Source: Colias croceus
Taxonomy: Eukaryota > Arthropoda > Insecta > Lepidoptera > Pieridae
Assembly: GCF_905220415.1 (NCBI RefSeq)
Contig: NC_059545.1
Location: 8,318,001 to 8,382,000 of the forward strand
DNA: 64,000 nt
Reading direction: 5' to 3'
Shown piece by piece: positions 34,670 through 44,617 of this stretch. Each line of letters starts with the position of its first letter. The stretch's first letter is position 1. The notes beneath the pieces are model-generated. The model saw nothing but the letters and a program-made list of their open reading frames with translations, was not told the DNA's origin and made no database searches. The position numbers and the translations under genes are program-made.

Positions 34670-34828
34670 TTTTTGAAGTGAAACTTCTATGGCCGCCGTA
34701 TCGTCGCCTTACTCAAATGACGTGACGGTAACACGTCACGTCATGGAGTAAGGCGACGATTTCGGTATCTTTGAATCTTGCCAATGAAGTTTCTGACACG
34801 TGTGCTCGGCACACACGCTCTTTTTTTA
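34670..34828 (+). mobile_element. MITE, GAAGTGAAACTTCT family, copy 2 with a long palindrome
   Basis: The ends match copy 1 (TTTTGAAGTGAAACTTCT and GTGCTCGGCACACACG). Inside, 34700-34714 (ATCGTCGCCTTACTC) pairs perfectly with 34746-34760, and the inner ATGACGTGACG pairs with CGTCACGTCAT. The result is a 61-nt near-perfect hairpin not present in this form in copy 1. Confidence 0.7.
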
Positions 34829-34889
34829 GAATATTATTGATATTCTATATTCTACCACATACAAATGTATGTTTAAACTTCTGTAAGTA

Positions 34890-35042
34890 TAAAATTAATC
34901 AATCGCTAAAAGCACAAAGCTCGAGAACGGCTGAACCGATTTCGTTAATTCTGATTATATAATATTTCTTGAAGTACGAGGATGGTTCTAAGTAGAAATA
35001 ACGTAAACATGTACCACGGGTGAAGCCGGGGCGGACCGCTAG
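34890..35042 (+). mobile_element. Helitron-like repeat, family D
   Basis: It contains CTCGAGAACGGCTGAACCG, TTGAAGTACGAGGATGGTTC, CGGGTGAAGCCGGGGCGG and the end ACCGCTAG before T. It matches 42499-42670 and 48592-48718. The 5' end is approximate. Confidence 0.65.
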
Positions 35043-35368
35043 TTTTCAATCAATATTGCGGAAAAATAAATAAGATTGAATACTTATTTTAAAACTCTCA
35101 AAAACAATTCTTATTTAACGGTTTAATAATATAAATCACGGGTTAAGCCTCGATAGCTGTATCTAATACTTTGTGTGTTTAGTTTACAAGTTACGTAAAC
35201 TCTTCCCAGAAAATGTACAGGAATTTTCCATACATCATACTCCAGTAAAAGTGGCTCAATCAAAGCTTGCCCTAAATGAAGTACATAGGGAATTGTTTAC
35301 ACCTTTTTATTGGAGATAATTTTAGACACGCATCCGCTCGCGGGCGTCGTCTATAATTAGATGTTCAT
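35043..35368. other. AT-rich non-coding stretch
   Basis: No feature recognised. Confidence 0.4.
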
Positions 35369-35681
35369 GATGTTATGATCTATTACCGATTCATCCGCAA
35401 AACTCATCCGAATTATTTTAGTTCCCGATTCATCCGAAAAAATATTCCCGATTCATCCGAAATCCAAATTATAATTATATAATTACCAATTCATCCGAAA
35501 AAATATTCCCTTTTCATCCGGCATGAAAATATCCTTAAATAAGACAAGAAAAAGTATAGATAGCAGAAAAAATATTTTAAAATATATTAACTCATATTTT
35601 TAATATACTGTATTAGGTATTACAAATTATATGTATGTATAAATACAAGTACTCACTTTTTTACAATATTTTTTCACTTTT

Positions 35682-35990
35682 TAACTGACTTCCCAAAAAG
35701 GAGGAGGGTCTCAACTGCCGAGTTGTGTTTTTTTGTGTGTTTGTACATCGATAGCGCCCAAACGCGTTGACCGATTGATGTGATTCTTTTTACATTCGAC
35801 CCGAAATATATTCCGAGTGGGCCCATTTCAAGAATATTTGAAATCGATCCAGTAGTTTCCAGGCGGAGACAATCGGTCGATTTCTCGAACTTGCGAGACG
35901 ATGTACACTAACTTCTACTGCACGTATCGTGTTGTAACTTTGCATACGAATGTAGATAGAGACTAACCGACTTTTAAAAGAAGAAGAAGT
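35682..35990 (+). mobile_element. AACCGACTT-type MITE nested in element 4
   Basis: TTAACTGACTTCCCAAAAAG followed by GAGGAGG resembles the left end of the family at 15902. ACCGATTGATGTGATTC in the interior corresponds to the homologous part there. The right boundary is unclear, because the ACCGACTTTTAAAAG near 35966 is in direct rather than inverted orientation, so there may be two partial copies. It lies directly upstream of the transposase fragment. Confidence 0.5.
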
Positions 35991-36002
35991 ACCTCATTCA
36001 TT

Positions 36003-36520
36003 TTAAAAGTGCTCTAAGAAAAAAAGCAAAAGAATTAAAATTAAATAAAAATCCCGTACATAAAGCTCACGTTGCAATCTGTGGCGCTTTATCACTTCTG
36101 CCACAACACTTAATCAGTGATGGTTATTTATATATAATGGAAGATTGTTCCAATAACGGGCAAATATTAGCTTTTAATGACTACTTTGTGAACGCCTGGA
36201 TTGAATCTAGTTTTTTCGGAAAATGGTCATTCTACGGTGAAAGATTCAGGACCACAAATCATTTAGAAGGGTGGCATTCAAAGTTAAATAAAGGAATATC
36301 GAATGCAAAACCGTCATTTATTAAATTTTTAGATCTCCTATTGAAAAATATAAAAGAATTTGATCTCAAAATAAAACAATTTGAACAGGGTATTCCAATT
36401 TCATATAGAAACAAAAATGTCATAGATTTTGATAAACGTCTCGCTCATATAATTACGCAGCATCAAAACTGTGAAATTACCTTGGGTCATTGCTTAGAAA
36501 AAATTTGCAACTTAACGTAG
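36003..36520 (+). pseudogene. MULE-type transposase, C-terminal fragment
   Basis: The frame is open from 35978 to the stop at 36518-36520. The first Met is at 36137 (127 residues), but protein-like sequence starts before it, near 36003, so the fragment is about 170 residues. The diagnostic part is a WIES...W..YGERFRTTNHLEGWHSKLN block. The TNNH/TTNHLEGWHSKLN signature is typical of the C-terminal region of insect MULE (Mutator-like) transposases, which cut and join transposon ends. It is followed by a Lys/Phe-rich helix (FIKFLDLLLKNIKEFD) and a tail DFDKRLAHIITQHQN. The catalytic core and DNA-binding N-terminus are absent, lost or replaced at the MITE insertion. It is non-functional, but it identifies the transposon class. 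Confidence 0.7.
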
Positions 36521-36562
36521 TTATTAATATTAAAGTCTGAAATTTATACATCATAGGCTTTC

Positions 36563-36858
36563 GATTTATATGTATCAAACCTATACAGGAAGAATAATAG
36601 ATAAGTCCTAAAGTTGATTTTTGTGTGTATTACTTAAAAAATATTATTATCCAAATCTGTATGTATCAAACCTATACAAAAAGGGTAATAGGCATTAAAG
36701 TTGATTTTGTAACACTTTATTACTAATGTAGTAATTTAAATATTGTATTTGTTACTGTTTACAGCTTAAAAAAGAATTAACAAATAGTTGTATATCCAGA
36801 TTTATATGTATCAAACCTATACAGGAAGAATAATAGATAAGTCCTAAAGTTGATTTTT
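36563..36858 (+). repeat. Three spaced copies of a 55-60-bp repeat
   Basis: Copies at 36563-36623, 36653-36708 and 36799-36858 share TATGTATCAAACCTATACA, an AATAATAG/GTAATAG block and TAAAGTTGATTTT. Copies 1 and 3 are nearly identical; copy 2 is diverged. They lie between the transposase stop and the right end of element 4. Confidence 0.8.
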
Positions 36859-37118
36859 ATGGTACTGTATTACTGGTGTTATATTATATGTTACATCTTA
36901 CTATTTAAAGTTTTACAAAGAAATAATATATATTTACATAATTAAAATATTTGTTTTATTTGTCAACCCTCCATCACTTTTTTTATTAATAACTATCTTT
37001 AAAACTCTCGGATGAATCGGACATACCATTTACTCTTCGGATGAATGGGGAAAATATCATAGGTATTTCAATATTTAATCAAATTTATCCGGATGAATCG
37101 GGAATAGATCGATGTTAG

Positions 37119-37578
37119 TAAACCCTAGGTCTTGGTATATTTATACTGTATGACAAATTCTTTAGAAATAAATTAATATAATATATTATTTATAGTTGTA
37201 GAGCAATATTGAAAATTGAAATAAGTAATAATACATGAGGTAGAATTTTATAACATAAAACATATTATGTAAGATCTATCTTAATAGATTCTAATAATGC
37301 TCATTTGAATAAATATTTTCACATGATACTTTTCAAAGAATAGAACTTGTTTTAAAAATTTGATTGTTTTGTATTATTATAATAATATTTTTTATTTTTT
37401 GTACACATGGCTTATTAGAGCATCTTTAAAATATAAATATTTTTTTCTAAAACAATGGCTCTTAAAAAATATATTTTAACCAAGATTTGAAACTATAAAT
37501 AAAAGCTTTTACTCTAAAAGCTAAGTTTTATGTCACGGCATAAAAACTCTTTGAGTTATCACTATTTTAAAAGAAAAT
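37119..37578. other. AT-rich non-coding stretch
   Basis: No feature recognised. Confidence 0.4.
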
Positions 37579-37590
37579 ATATGATGCAAA

Positions 37591-37736
37591 AAAAAAAAAA
37601 AAAAAAGTTCGACGACATGTGTCATCCGCCAACCCGCACTTGGCCAGCGTGGTGGATTATGGCCTGTACCCTCATAGAAGGCCCGTGTCCCAGCAGTGGG
37701 AACGTATATGGGCTGATGATGATGATGATGATGATG
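37591..37736 (+). mobile_element. 5'-truncated GAT-tailed LINE with 12-bp target duplication
   Basis: ATATGATGCAAA at 37579-37590 recurs at 37737-37748. Between them lie an A-run, CCGCCAACCCGCACTTGG, TGGATTATGGCCTGTACCC, CAGCAGTGGGAACGTATATG and a (GAT)n tail. It is the same family as 11909-12023. Only the last part of the ORF and the 3' end are kept, and the A-run is at the 5' side of the insertion. Confidence 0.75.
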
Positions 37737-37748
37737 ATATGATGCAAA

Positions 37749-38283
37749 GAAAAGCTTTCTGTAAAAGAACAACCAGTCTTAGATTTTATTCTTTAAATAT
37801 TTATTTTTATACACAATTTTTTATTTTACACAATTTGTTTTTTACGGTTAGTAATATAAAATATCTATATCTTATTATAAAAGATCTTTCAAAATCTTTT
37901 ATAAGTACTTACCCGAATTTTCGTGTTTGAATTGTACTTTAAAATTAAAAGCAAATCTTTCGAGTAAAATCTCATAACATGAAATTTCATACAATTTACA
38001 GCGATGACAACATATACATGTACTAAATAGAGTCCACACATGGTAAATAGTTGGCAGGTCTAGCAGATAAAAGCAGATGTCTCGTCCAGATAGTCAAGTG
38101 CTTGCCAACTTGTTCAAATGTATTTGTGAAACAGCTGTTTTGTACATTCACAGAATTACAATGAACTTCCCATAACCCTTTTAGGTTAGTGATATAGGAG
38201 GGGACATAGAATGAAAGGATTAATTTTATTATAATAATATGTCTTTAATATATTAATATTGTCTTTAATACATAGCCCACCGT
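37749..38283. other. AT-rich non-coding stretch
   Basis: No feature recognised. Confidence 0.4.
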
Positions 38284-38520
38284 ATTAGTAAGTTGAAGTG
38301 GCGCTGGGCTGGGCATATAGCCCGCAGAAACGATGGCCGTTGGGGCAAAAAGGTTCTAGAGTGGCGACCACGTACAGGACGTCGCAGTGTGGGACGGCCC
38401 TCAACGAGGTGGACAGACGACCTGATCAAAGTGGCGGGGAGCCGCTGGATTCAGGCCGCTGGTGATCGGTCGTTTTGGAAATCTTTGGGGGAGGCTGGAA
38501 TGATGATGATGATGAAGATG
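38284..38520 (+). pseudogene. LINE reverse transcriptase C-terminus, truncated
   Basis: The frame begins upstream of the Met at 38293 and reads KWRWAGHIARRNDGRWGKKV, then a GRRSVGRPSTRWTDDL block and GSRWIQAAGDRSFWKSLGEA, running straight into ATG/GAT repeats. The WAGHIAR and GRP..RW.DD blocks are the conserved tail of RTE-type LINE polyproteins. It is a different family from 24212-27608 (GAT rather than AAGT tail). All catalytic domains are missing, so this is a 5'-truncated insertion. Confidence 0.75.
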
Positions 38521-38537
38521 AATATATTAAATAGGTA

Positions 38538-38720
38538 TTTAGAAATTAAAGATTTTAACGGATTATAAACGCAATTTATTCATTATAATATTATCCCAAC
38601 TTGACGTTATCGCATCCTGTCTCCCCCTGACCACGCTCGGTGCAAAGTGTGCGAAACGACAGGATAATAATATAATGAATAAATCGCGTTTAAAATCTGT
38701 TAATATCTTTAATTTATAAA
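38538..38720. repeat. Fold-back element with about 60-bp arms
   Basis: The left arm (38538-38597) includes ACGCAATTTATTCATTATAA. The right arm (38662-38720) contains its inverted counterpart, TATAATGAATAAATCGCGTT. The arms extend outward through AAATTAAAGATNTTAAC. The GC-richer loop holds CCTGTCTCCCCCTGACC. It directly follows the LINE tail. Confidence 0.7.
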
Positions 38721-38764
38721 TTTATAATACTTACTCGTGTAAAATCAAACACTGTAAAATGCTA

Positions 38765-38969
38765 TCCATACTAATATTATAAATGCGAAAGTAACTCTGT
38801 CTGTCTGTCTGTTACTCTAACGCCTAAACTACTGAATCAATTTTCATGAAATTTGGTATGGAGATATTTTGATACCGGAGAAAGGACATAGGCTACTTTT
38901 TATTCCGGGAAAATGACGCAATCCGGTTTTTCTTTGACTGCGCAGGCGAAGCCGCGGGCGGAAGCCTAG
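38765..38969 (+). mobile_element. Helitron-like repeat, family F
   Basis: A complete copy from A|TCCATACTAATATTA to GGAAGCCTAG|T. It shares ATAAATGCGAAAGTAACTC, the CTGT run and the GAAGCCGCGGGCGG tail with 27985-28228, and is about 40 bp shorter. Confidence 0.75.
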
Positions 38970-39803
38970 TATTAAATAATATTATCTAGATTTTCTACTT
39001 TTGTGATAGCACCTGGCATGTAATCAACTAATTTTTACGAGGTGGAAGCTTTCAAAAGATCACATAAATAAAGATGATAAAACTTCTTATACACTACATT
39101 TCATAAAGTATGGTAGATGATACAATATATAAATTGTTGACTTGGGTTTAGGGTATATCCCACTAAAAGTCCGAAATACATTTTTGTGCCAGAAAATCTC
39201 AAAGCTTATTAAATTCTACTCAGCCCTTATCAAATAGGGATCTAATAGAAAAATAACGATAAGTCAAACAAAATTTAATATATTTTTTCTTATTTGACCA
39301 AGCTCCGTCATGTCTGAGTACACATTGTGTATTTATCTAAGATATCAATATTTTATTGATAACTTTGACGAATAACCCATACCTAAGCGTCCACGTCCAT
39401 AATCTCATAAAGAATTTGAACCTTATAATAATGTTTTTAGGACATTAATTTAATAAACACTTTGTGGTATATAAGACCCTATGCATTTTTGGAAGTTTTT
39501 TTTTTTTGTAAATATGTAAAGAAATTACACGTATGTTTTCATGATAAGATACGAATAATGCAATTCCAAAATACATTTATGATTATGCTATTGACAACAA
39601 GTACCTAAGTACTTATACCACCTTATATCTATGCAATTTTTTTAAGTAACTGATAAAAATGACAATCTTACTCTACCTTCTAATCCGTCGCGTGTTTATT
39701 ATTTTAATTCGCATAATCCTTTACTGCATTGCTTTTTCATTCCCTTAAAAGATTAAATACATCCCTTACTCGTAACGTGTAAAACAGACTATGCAATGCA
39801 CAG
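38970..39803. other. AT-rich non-coding stretch
   Basis: No feature recognised. Confidence 0.4.
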
Positions 39804-39974
39804 AAAAAAGAGCATGTGTGCCGAGCACACGTGTCAGAACCAGAAGTGAAACTTCTTTCGCAAGATTTAAAGATACCAAAATCGTCGCCTAACTCTATGA
39901 CGTGACGGTATTTCCATGACGCGACCTTGAAACTGTACTCTTGACGCGCCTAACCAAGTTTCACTTCAAAAAAT
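39804..39974 (-). mobile_element. MITE, GAAGTGAAACTTCT family, copy 3 (inverted)
   Basis: The + strand reads GTGTGCCGAGCACACGTGTC at the left and AGTTTCACTTCAAAAA at the right, the complement of copies at 20515 and 34670. The interior AATCGTCGCCTAACTC also corresponds. Confidence 0.7.
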
Positions 39975-41976
39975 GTATATATATGGGTTAAACCAATGTA
40001 TGTACATATATTTGATAAGTAACATCACGTGAGAACAATCACACATGGCGATAAATATATCGCACATACGTATCACTATTATATCTGTACATGCATATTA
40101 TGATTATAATATAATGACGATATTAAACAACCCAAAAGTCAATGACACGAAACAATAACTTGTATTTCAAAACGATTGCGAACTTTTATACATTTTGAAT
40201 GTTTGTTTTATTTTGTATGAATATATACAAAAGAAAACACGTTTGTTTAATATTGATTTTAACTCGATAGTAGATACCTAATAGCTATATAAAATTTATA
40301 AAATTTGCACGTAATGAATGCATTGGCCTGGCCTTAATTTTATCATTAACACCACAAAGATATCGATAAAGATTTATCCAAGATAATAAATATGTCTAGA
40401 AGTTAACAACAGAGAATGTACTTTATACCAATACCTACTTATAATCATCTTCCACATTAACTATTTGTTACACAATAACTGAAACTTATTTCTAGATTTT
40501 CTTTATTCTTACTGTGTTTTATCACGTTTTGTCCCTAAGTTTATTTATTGTGTCCTACCCTTTATCTACTTTCTGTACCCTGTTTCGTTTTGACGAAAAG
40601 TACTTCTGGATTAGTAATCTTAAAACGGGTTTCCAATACAGAGTGAAGCATTAGTCCTTTCAGCTTTATTTGGGCTCACAAAGGCTGCTGCGATCCAATC
40701 TCACGAACGTTCTCAAGTCAGGATAATGCGCGAGTTATTTGTTATTCAAGTCGAATTTTAGTGAGCTTAAGGGTGACGCCAGATACGAGGGCTGTACACG
40801 ATTTATTACTCGAAGTACAATCTCGAGGAATATTTATTTCATGCTATTTTTATTATGTGCTAAACGTTCCTAGTCTCCAGAACTCCATCGGTGATCATTT
40901 TGTCATGAGTCTGTGTATTTTTAATATTATTTTTAAGCTATTGATTCTTGTTTATTCAGTCGATATTTTTTATACAGTTATCGATACTAGATAGGACAGA
41001 ATTGTGCATTGATAGTATAGACCAAAAGCGTAATGAATTCCCATACGTGAAGATAATAAAACACTATGGTGGTGTGTAACTTCTAAAGAAGGTGTATAGG
41101 TACTGTATAGGGTATTTTCCTACATGAAGCATATTCTTTAAAAATAATACAGTTCAAAGGTCTTAACGCCTCACACACGTGTCATGTGGTAGCCTTAAGA
41201 TAGCCTTAAGTTTAGATTAACGGGCATCGGGAGGCTTGCGCGCTGAATTATAGATGCATTTGCTTACATTCAAGACTTAACAAGATTTTCGCTCACATCC
41301 CAATGTAAATGTGTCCCTTATTCTCAATTACATGTAATCGTATGCTAAGGCTTTCGTTTCGAAAAGTAATGAATAGTAAGTGCTGAATTAAGGAGGATTT
41401 TGAGGAAATATCTTTATCAGCCCGATCAAGGTCTCACGTATGAAGTTTCAAGCCAGTCCTAATCTTATAGACACGTAGATCCTTCTAGAAATTTCATCTA
41501 TGCGTTAATGCGGTTTGGTGAATGGAGATTTGAACTAAATATTCATATTGGTTTGCCTTAGGCGCTTGAAGAGCACGATTTGCAAAAGATTTAAGAATTC
41601 GATAATTCTTGTATGATAACGATTCTAATTATGATAATATAATCATTCAATAATTATAAGCGTAATTTTAAATAGCAAGAACGATTTTTATTATGAAGTT
41701 ACTATATTACATATTATAGCTCGCGGCTCTACTCGTGTAGACTTCACGTTATCGCGCTCTAACCCTTAAAAGTTTCATCTCCTATTTCATCCCAGTTCAA
41801 ACTAAGTTTTATTTTTACGACTAAATCTAGCCTCTGTACTATGCCTAAATTGTCTTTATACTAAAATTTATCAAAATTTATTTCTGGTCAGAGTAAAACA
41901 GTTTTCGCAAATTGGTATGCATAAAAAATCATCTATTAAGAGCTTTTACACTCGTGAAGCATAAAAATTAAAATAC
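39975..41976. other. AT-rich stretch, possible Helitron-like remnant near 41716
   Basis: Near 41716-41760 GCTCGCGGCTCTACTCG and the following GACTTCACG resemble inverted 3' ends of CTAG-type repeats, but the terminus is eroded. Nothing else recognised. Confidence 0.35.
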
Positions 41977-42149
41977 TTAAGGCTGATTTTTCAATCCTTG
42001 GTTAATTCTTATTCGTCGAATAACTACCATTTCAAAAATATATTCTAATTTTCCGTATTTGACAGTTGACATGTGACATTTTAATATGTTCTTGTAATAC
42101 TTTATTAGACGGATACATTTTAAGCAAGGATTGAAAAATCGGCCCTTAA
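41977..42149. mobile_element. TTAA-flanked MITE
   Basis: TTAA at 41977-41980 and 42146-42149 flank inverted ends GGCTGATTTTTCAATCCTTG and GGCCGATTTTTCAATCCTTG (right end, inverted). The TTAA target is that of piggyBac-type transposases. No coding content. Confidence 0.75.
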
Positions 42150-42498
42150 CAAGTAAAAGCTAAAAGCATAAAACAAATGGACATTGTGGGGGTTTATTGA
42201 AGCGTAGCGATGCAATTTTCATTGAACGCAAAGGAGAAAGTAATTAGGTGGTAATGCTGTTAATAGCTGAATTTAAAGCAGTCTGTTAATGTCATTGTGA
42301 TGTTAAATATGTTTGTGAAATTTCATGTTTCATTGTCTATGTCACAATACGGTTTATTAATTGTTCCTTATCAATTATATACACGTGTTGGTTTGTAGTG
42401 TTTTCCGACATTGTGTTGAACTAATTAATGTATATATCCTGAAATTTTATACTGAGTAACTAACCATACCGATTATTTAAGTAGATATAGTATGCAAA
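42150..42498. other. AT-rich non-coding stretch
   Basis: No feature recognised. Confidence 0.4.
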
Positions 42499-42670
42499 TC
42501 TTATATATATAAAAATGAATCGCAAAATGCGTTGGTAAGCACATAACTCGAGAACAACTGAACCGATTTCGTTAATTCTTTTTTTATTACATTTCTTGAA
42601 GTACGAGGATGGTTCTTATGGAGAGAAAACGTAAAAATGTACCACGGGCGAAGCCGGGGCGGATCGCTAG
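42499..42670 (+). mobile_element. Helitron-like repeat, family D (complete copy)
   Basis: It runs from A|TCTTATATATATAAAAAT to GGATCGCTAG|T. The block TTCTTGAAGTACGAGGATGG and the end CGGGCGAAGCCGGGGCGG match 34890-35042 and 48592-48718. The copy has both termini of Helitron type. Confidence 0.7.
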
Positions 42671-43623
42671 TGTATTTATAAAAATCAGATACCTTACAGG
42701 TATCTAATTAGTTTCATTCGGTTTATATAGGTAATACAATAGGTATACTAAATAAAAATAAGCCGTAATTAAAAAAAAAGTTATCAATAAGTTTTTTGCA
42801 GGATTTTACATAATGATAATGTTTTTTTGCCTAACCAATTTTCAGCAATTTTCTTGTCTATAAATTATAATATTGTATGAAATTTTTATCGAACGAAGTA
42901 TAAGGAAACATTTAAATAATACATTCATTATTCTGTAACATTTAATTGAAATCTGTAACATCATGAAAGCGGAACGAATATCACTTTCTCGTTAATATTA
43001 AATATCTATACAAATAATCATGAAACGGAATATCTATCTCGGAATGTAATCTATTCATTATTGTTCAATTGCGAATAAAACATATTGAAACGCGATATAT
43101 ATTTGCAATTATATACAAGCAGTTTTTAATAACACACATTTAAATTACCTGTTTATTTGTTTGTTTTATCTAATCTTTGGAATCGCTGGACCAATTAATT
43201 GTCTTGCGTATTTTACATTGATTCAAACTATAATAAGGTACAAGAATCTTACGAACTACAATATTTTTTATTTATTCATTGTTTTACCACTATCAAAACC
43301 TAGAATGTGGCGTTGACAATGTAAATAAGAAACATGATTTTAAGAGTGGGTACCCAACTTCCTTACTTTTAGAAATTATGAGAGGTACTTTCGCATTTTC
43401 CCATGGAAATAGCGCTATTCGCATCGCAAAAACATGGTGACCGTTAAGCGTTAAATTTCCTTTGTTTTCTTACAATTTCGGTTTTTACAAGTTTTTTTTT
43501 ATTAGGTAACTTAGACGATACTCGATAGGTTAGTAAGTAAATTAGTAGGAAATACATAGTAGAAATAGTTCAAAATCACATAAATCATTTAATATTTAGA
43601 CAATTAAATTAATTAAATATAGT
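42671..43623. other. AT-rich non-coding stretch
   Basis: No feature recognised. Confidence 0.4.
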
Positions 43624-43865
43624 TGTATGTATTGTTAATTAAATATTTTCTATACGTGAGTATATTTTAAAAGCAGCTACAATATTTCCCACAAAACGAC
43701 GATCTATGACGTCACAATCCTCCAATTTACCAAATCCTTGCCAAAATTGGTATATTATTTTATTATATGTATTGTTTAATAATTATTTTCTATACGTAAG
43801 TATCTTTTAAAAGCTGCTGCAATATTTCTCACGATCTATGACGTCACGATCCTTTAGTAAATCCT
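43624..43865. repeat. Tandem duplication, units about 140 bp apart
   Basis: Both units contain TATGTATTGTT, TTTTCTATACGT, TTTTAAAAGC, CAATATTTC and CGATCTATGACGTCAC, starting near 43624 and 43764. The second unit lacks an internal ACAAAACGA block. Confidence 0.7.
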
Positions 43866-44615
43866 TTTACATATTTATCATCCAGATAACTTCTAATAGA
43901 TGTCATCATTCCATTACCTAACAGTAATCTTGGGTAACAAAAAAATATGACGGCATTAATTTCGAGCCTTGGAGCGTTCTGACAGGCGACAAAAAACCAC
44001 ATCATTGTTACACCCACATATACGTAGGTTATTATGTACTATTTGAACCATTATATATGGAATATTTTTTATTATAATATACATACCTACTTTATTTATA
44101 AAGAAACACCAGTTTCTCAAATAAACTAAAACAGATTTTTTTTAAAGATTTTTTTTAAGTTTAAGATGGTTTATGCGCTCTTACATATTCGATTAATAAA
44201 TCTTTAATCTCGCGTAAAAACACAAAAAATAGCATGAAAAACTGTGATGAAAAACAATAAAATGTAGAGCAATTCGTCAACAACAATATTTTAAAAAATT
44301 TCAATAAAATATTGTTTTCACATAAATGTCAAATAAGGCAAAAAGAAACTCTATAATATTTATTTATTTCAAGTGCAAGGACTCCGTATGTGCTAATCGA
44401 GAATCCGTGACGAAATAATGCCTATTTCAGTGTGTCTATGTTATTTGAGTATGTTTATGATTTCTCAAACCTCATTACATTCGCTTACCTACCTACTGGT
44501 AATATGCAATTTGAACTTATAATACCTAACAATAATTTCGTTTCCAGTACAATAGAGAGAAGTTTTTTGCTCTATTTTTTTTTTTTTTGGTGAGTTGATT
44601 TATTTCTATGTAAGC
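43866..44615. other. AT-rich non-coding stretch
   Basis: Ends in a T-run at 44573-44588. No feature recognised. Confidence 0.4.
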
Positions 44616-44617
44616 TA

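Larger units (their letters stand above)
35377..37110 (+). mobile_element. MULE-type DNA transposon remnant, element 4 (1734 bp)
   Basis: Inverted ends GATCTATTACCGATTCATCC (left) and GATCTATTCCCGATTCATCC (right, inverted) are flanked by GATGTTAT (35369-35376) and GATGTTAG (37111-37118), an 8-bp duplication with one mismatch, as expected for Mutator-like elements. The motif TATTCCCGATTCATCCG recurs about five times after the left end (35380, 35420, 35442, 35480 and 35503, plus a half copy at 35403) and three times inverted before the right end (37010, 37038 and 37090). It carries a transposase fragment (36003-36520), a MITE (35682-35990) and a dispersed triplicated 55-60-bp repeat (36563, 36653 and 36799). 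Confidence 0.7.
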
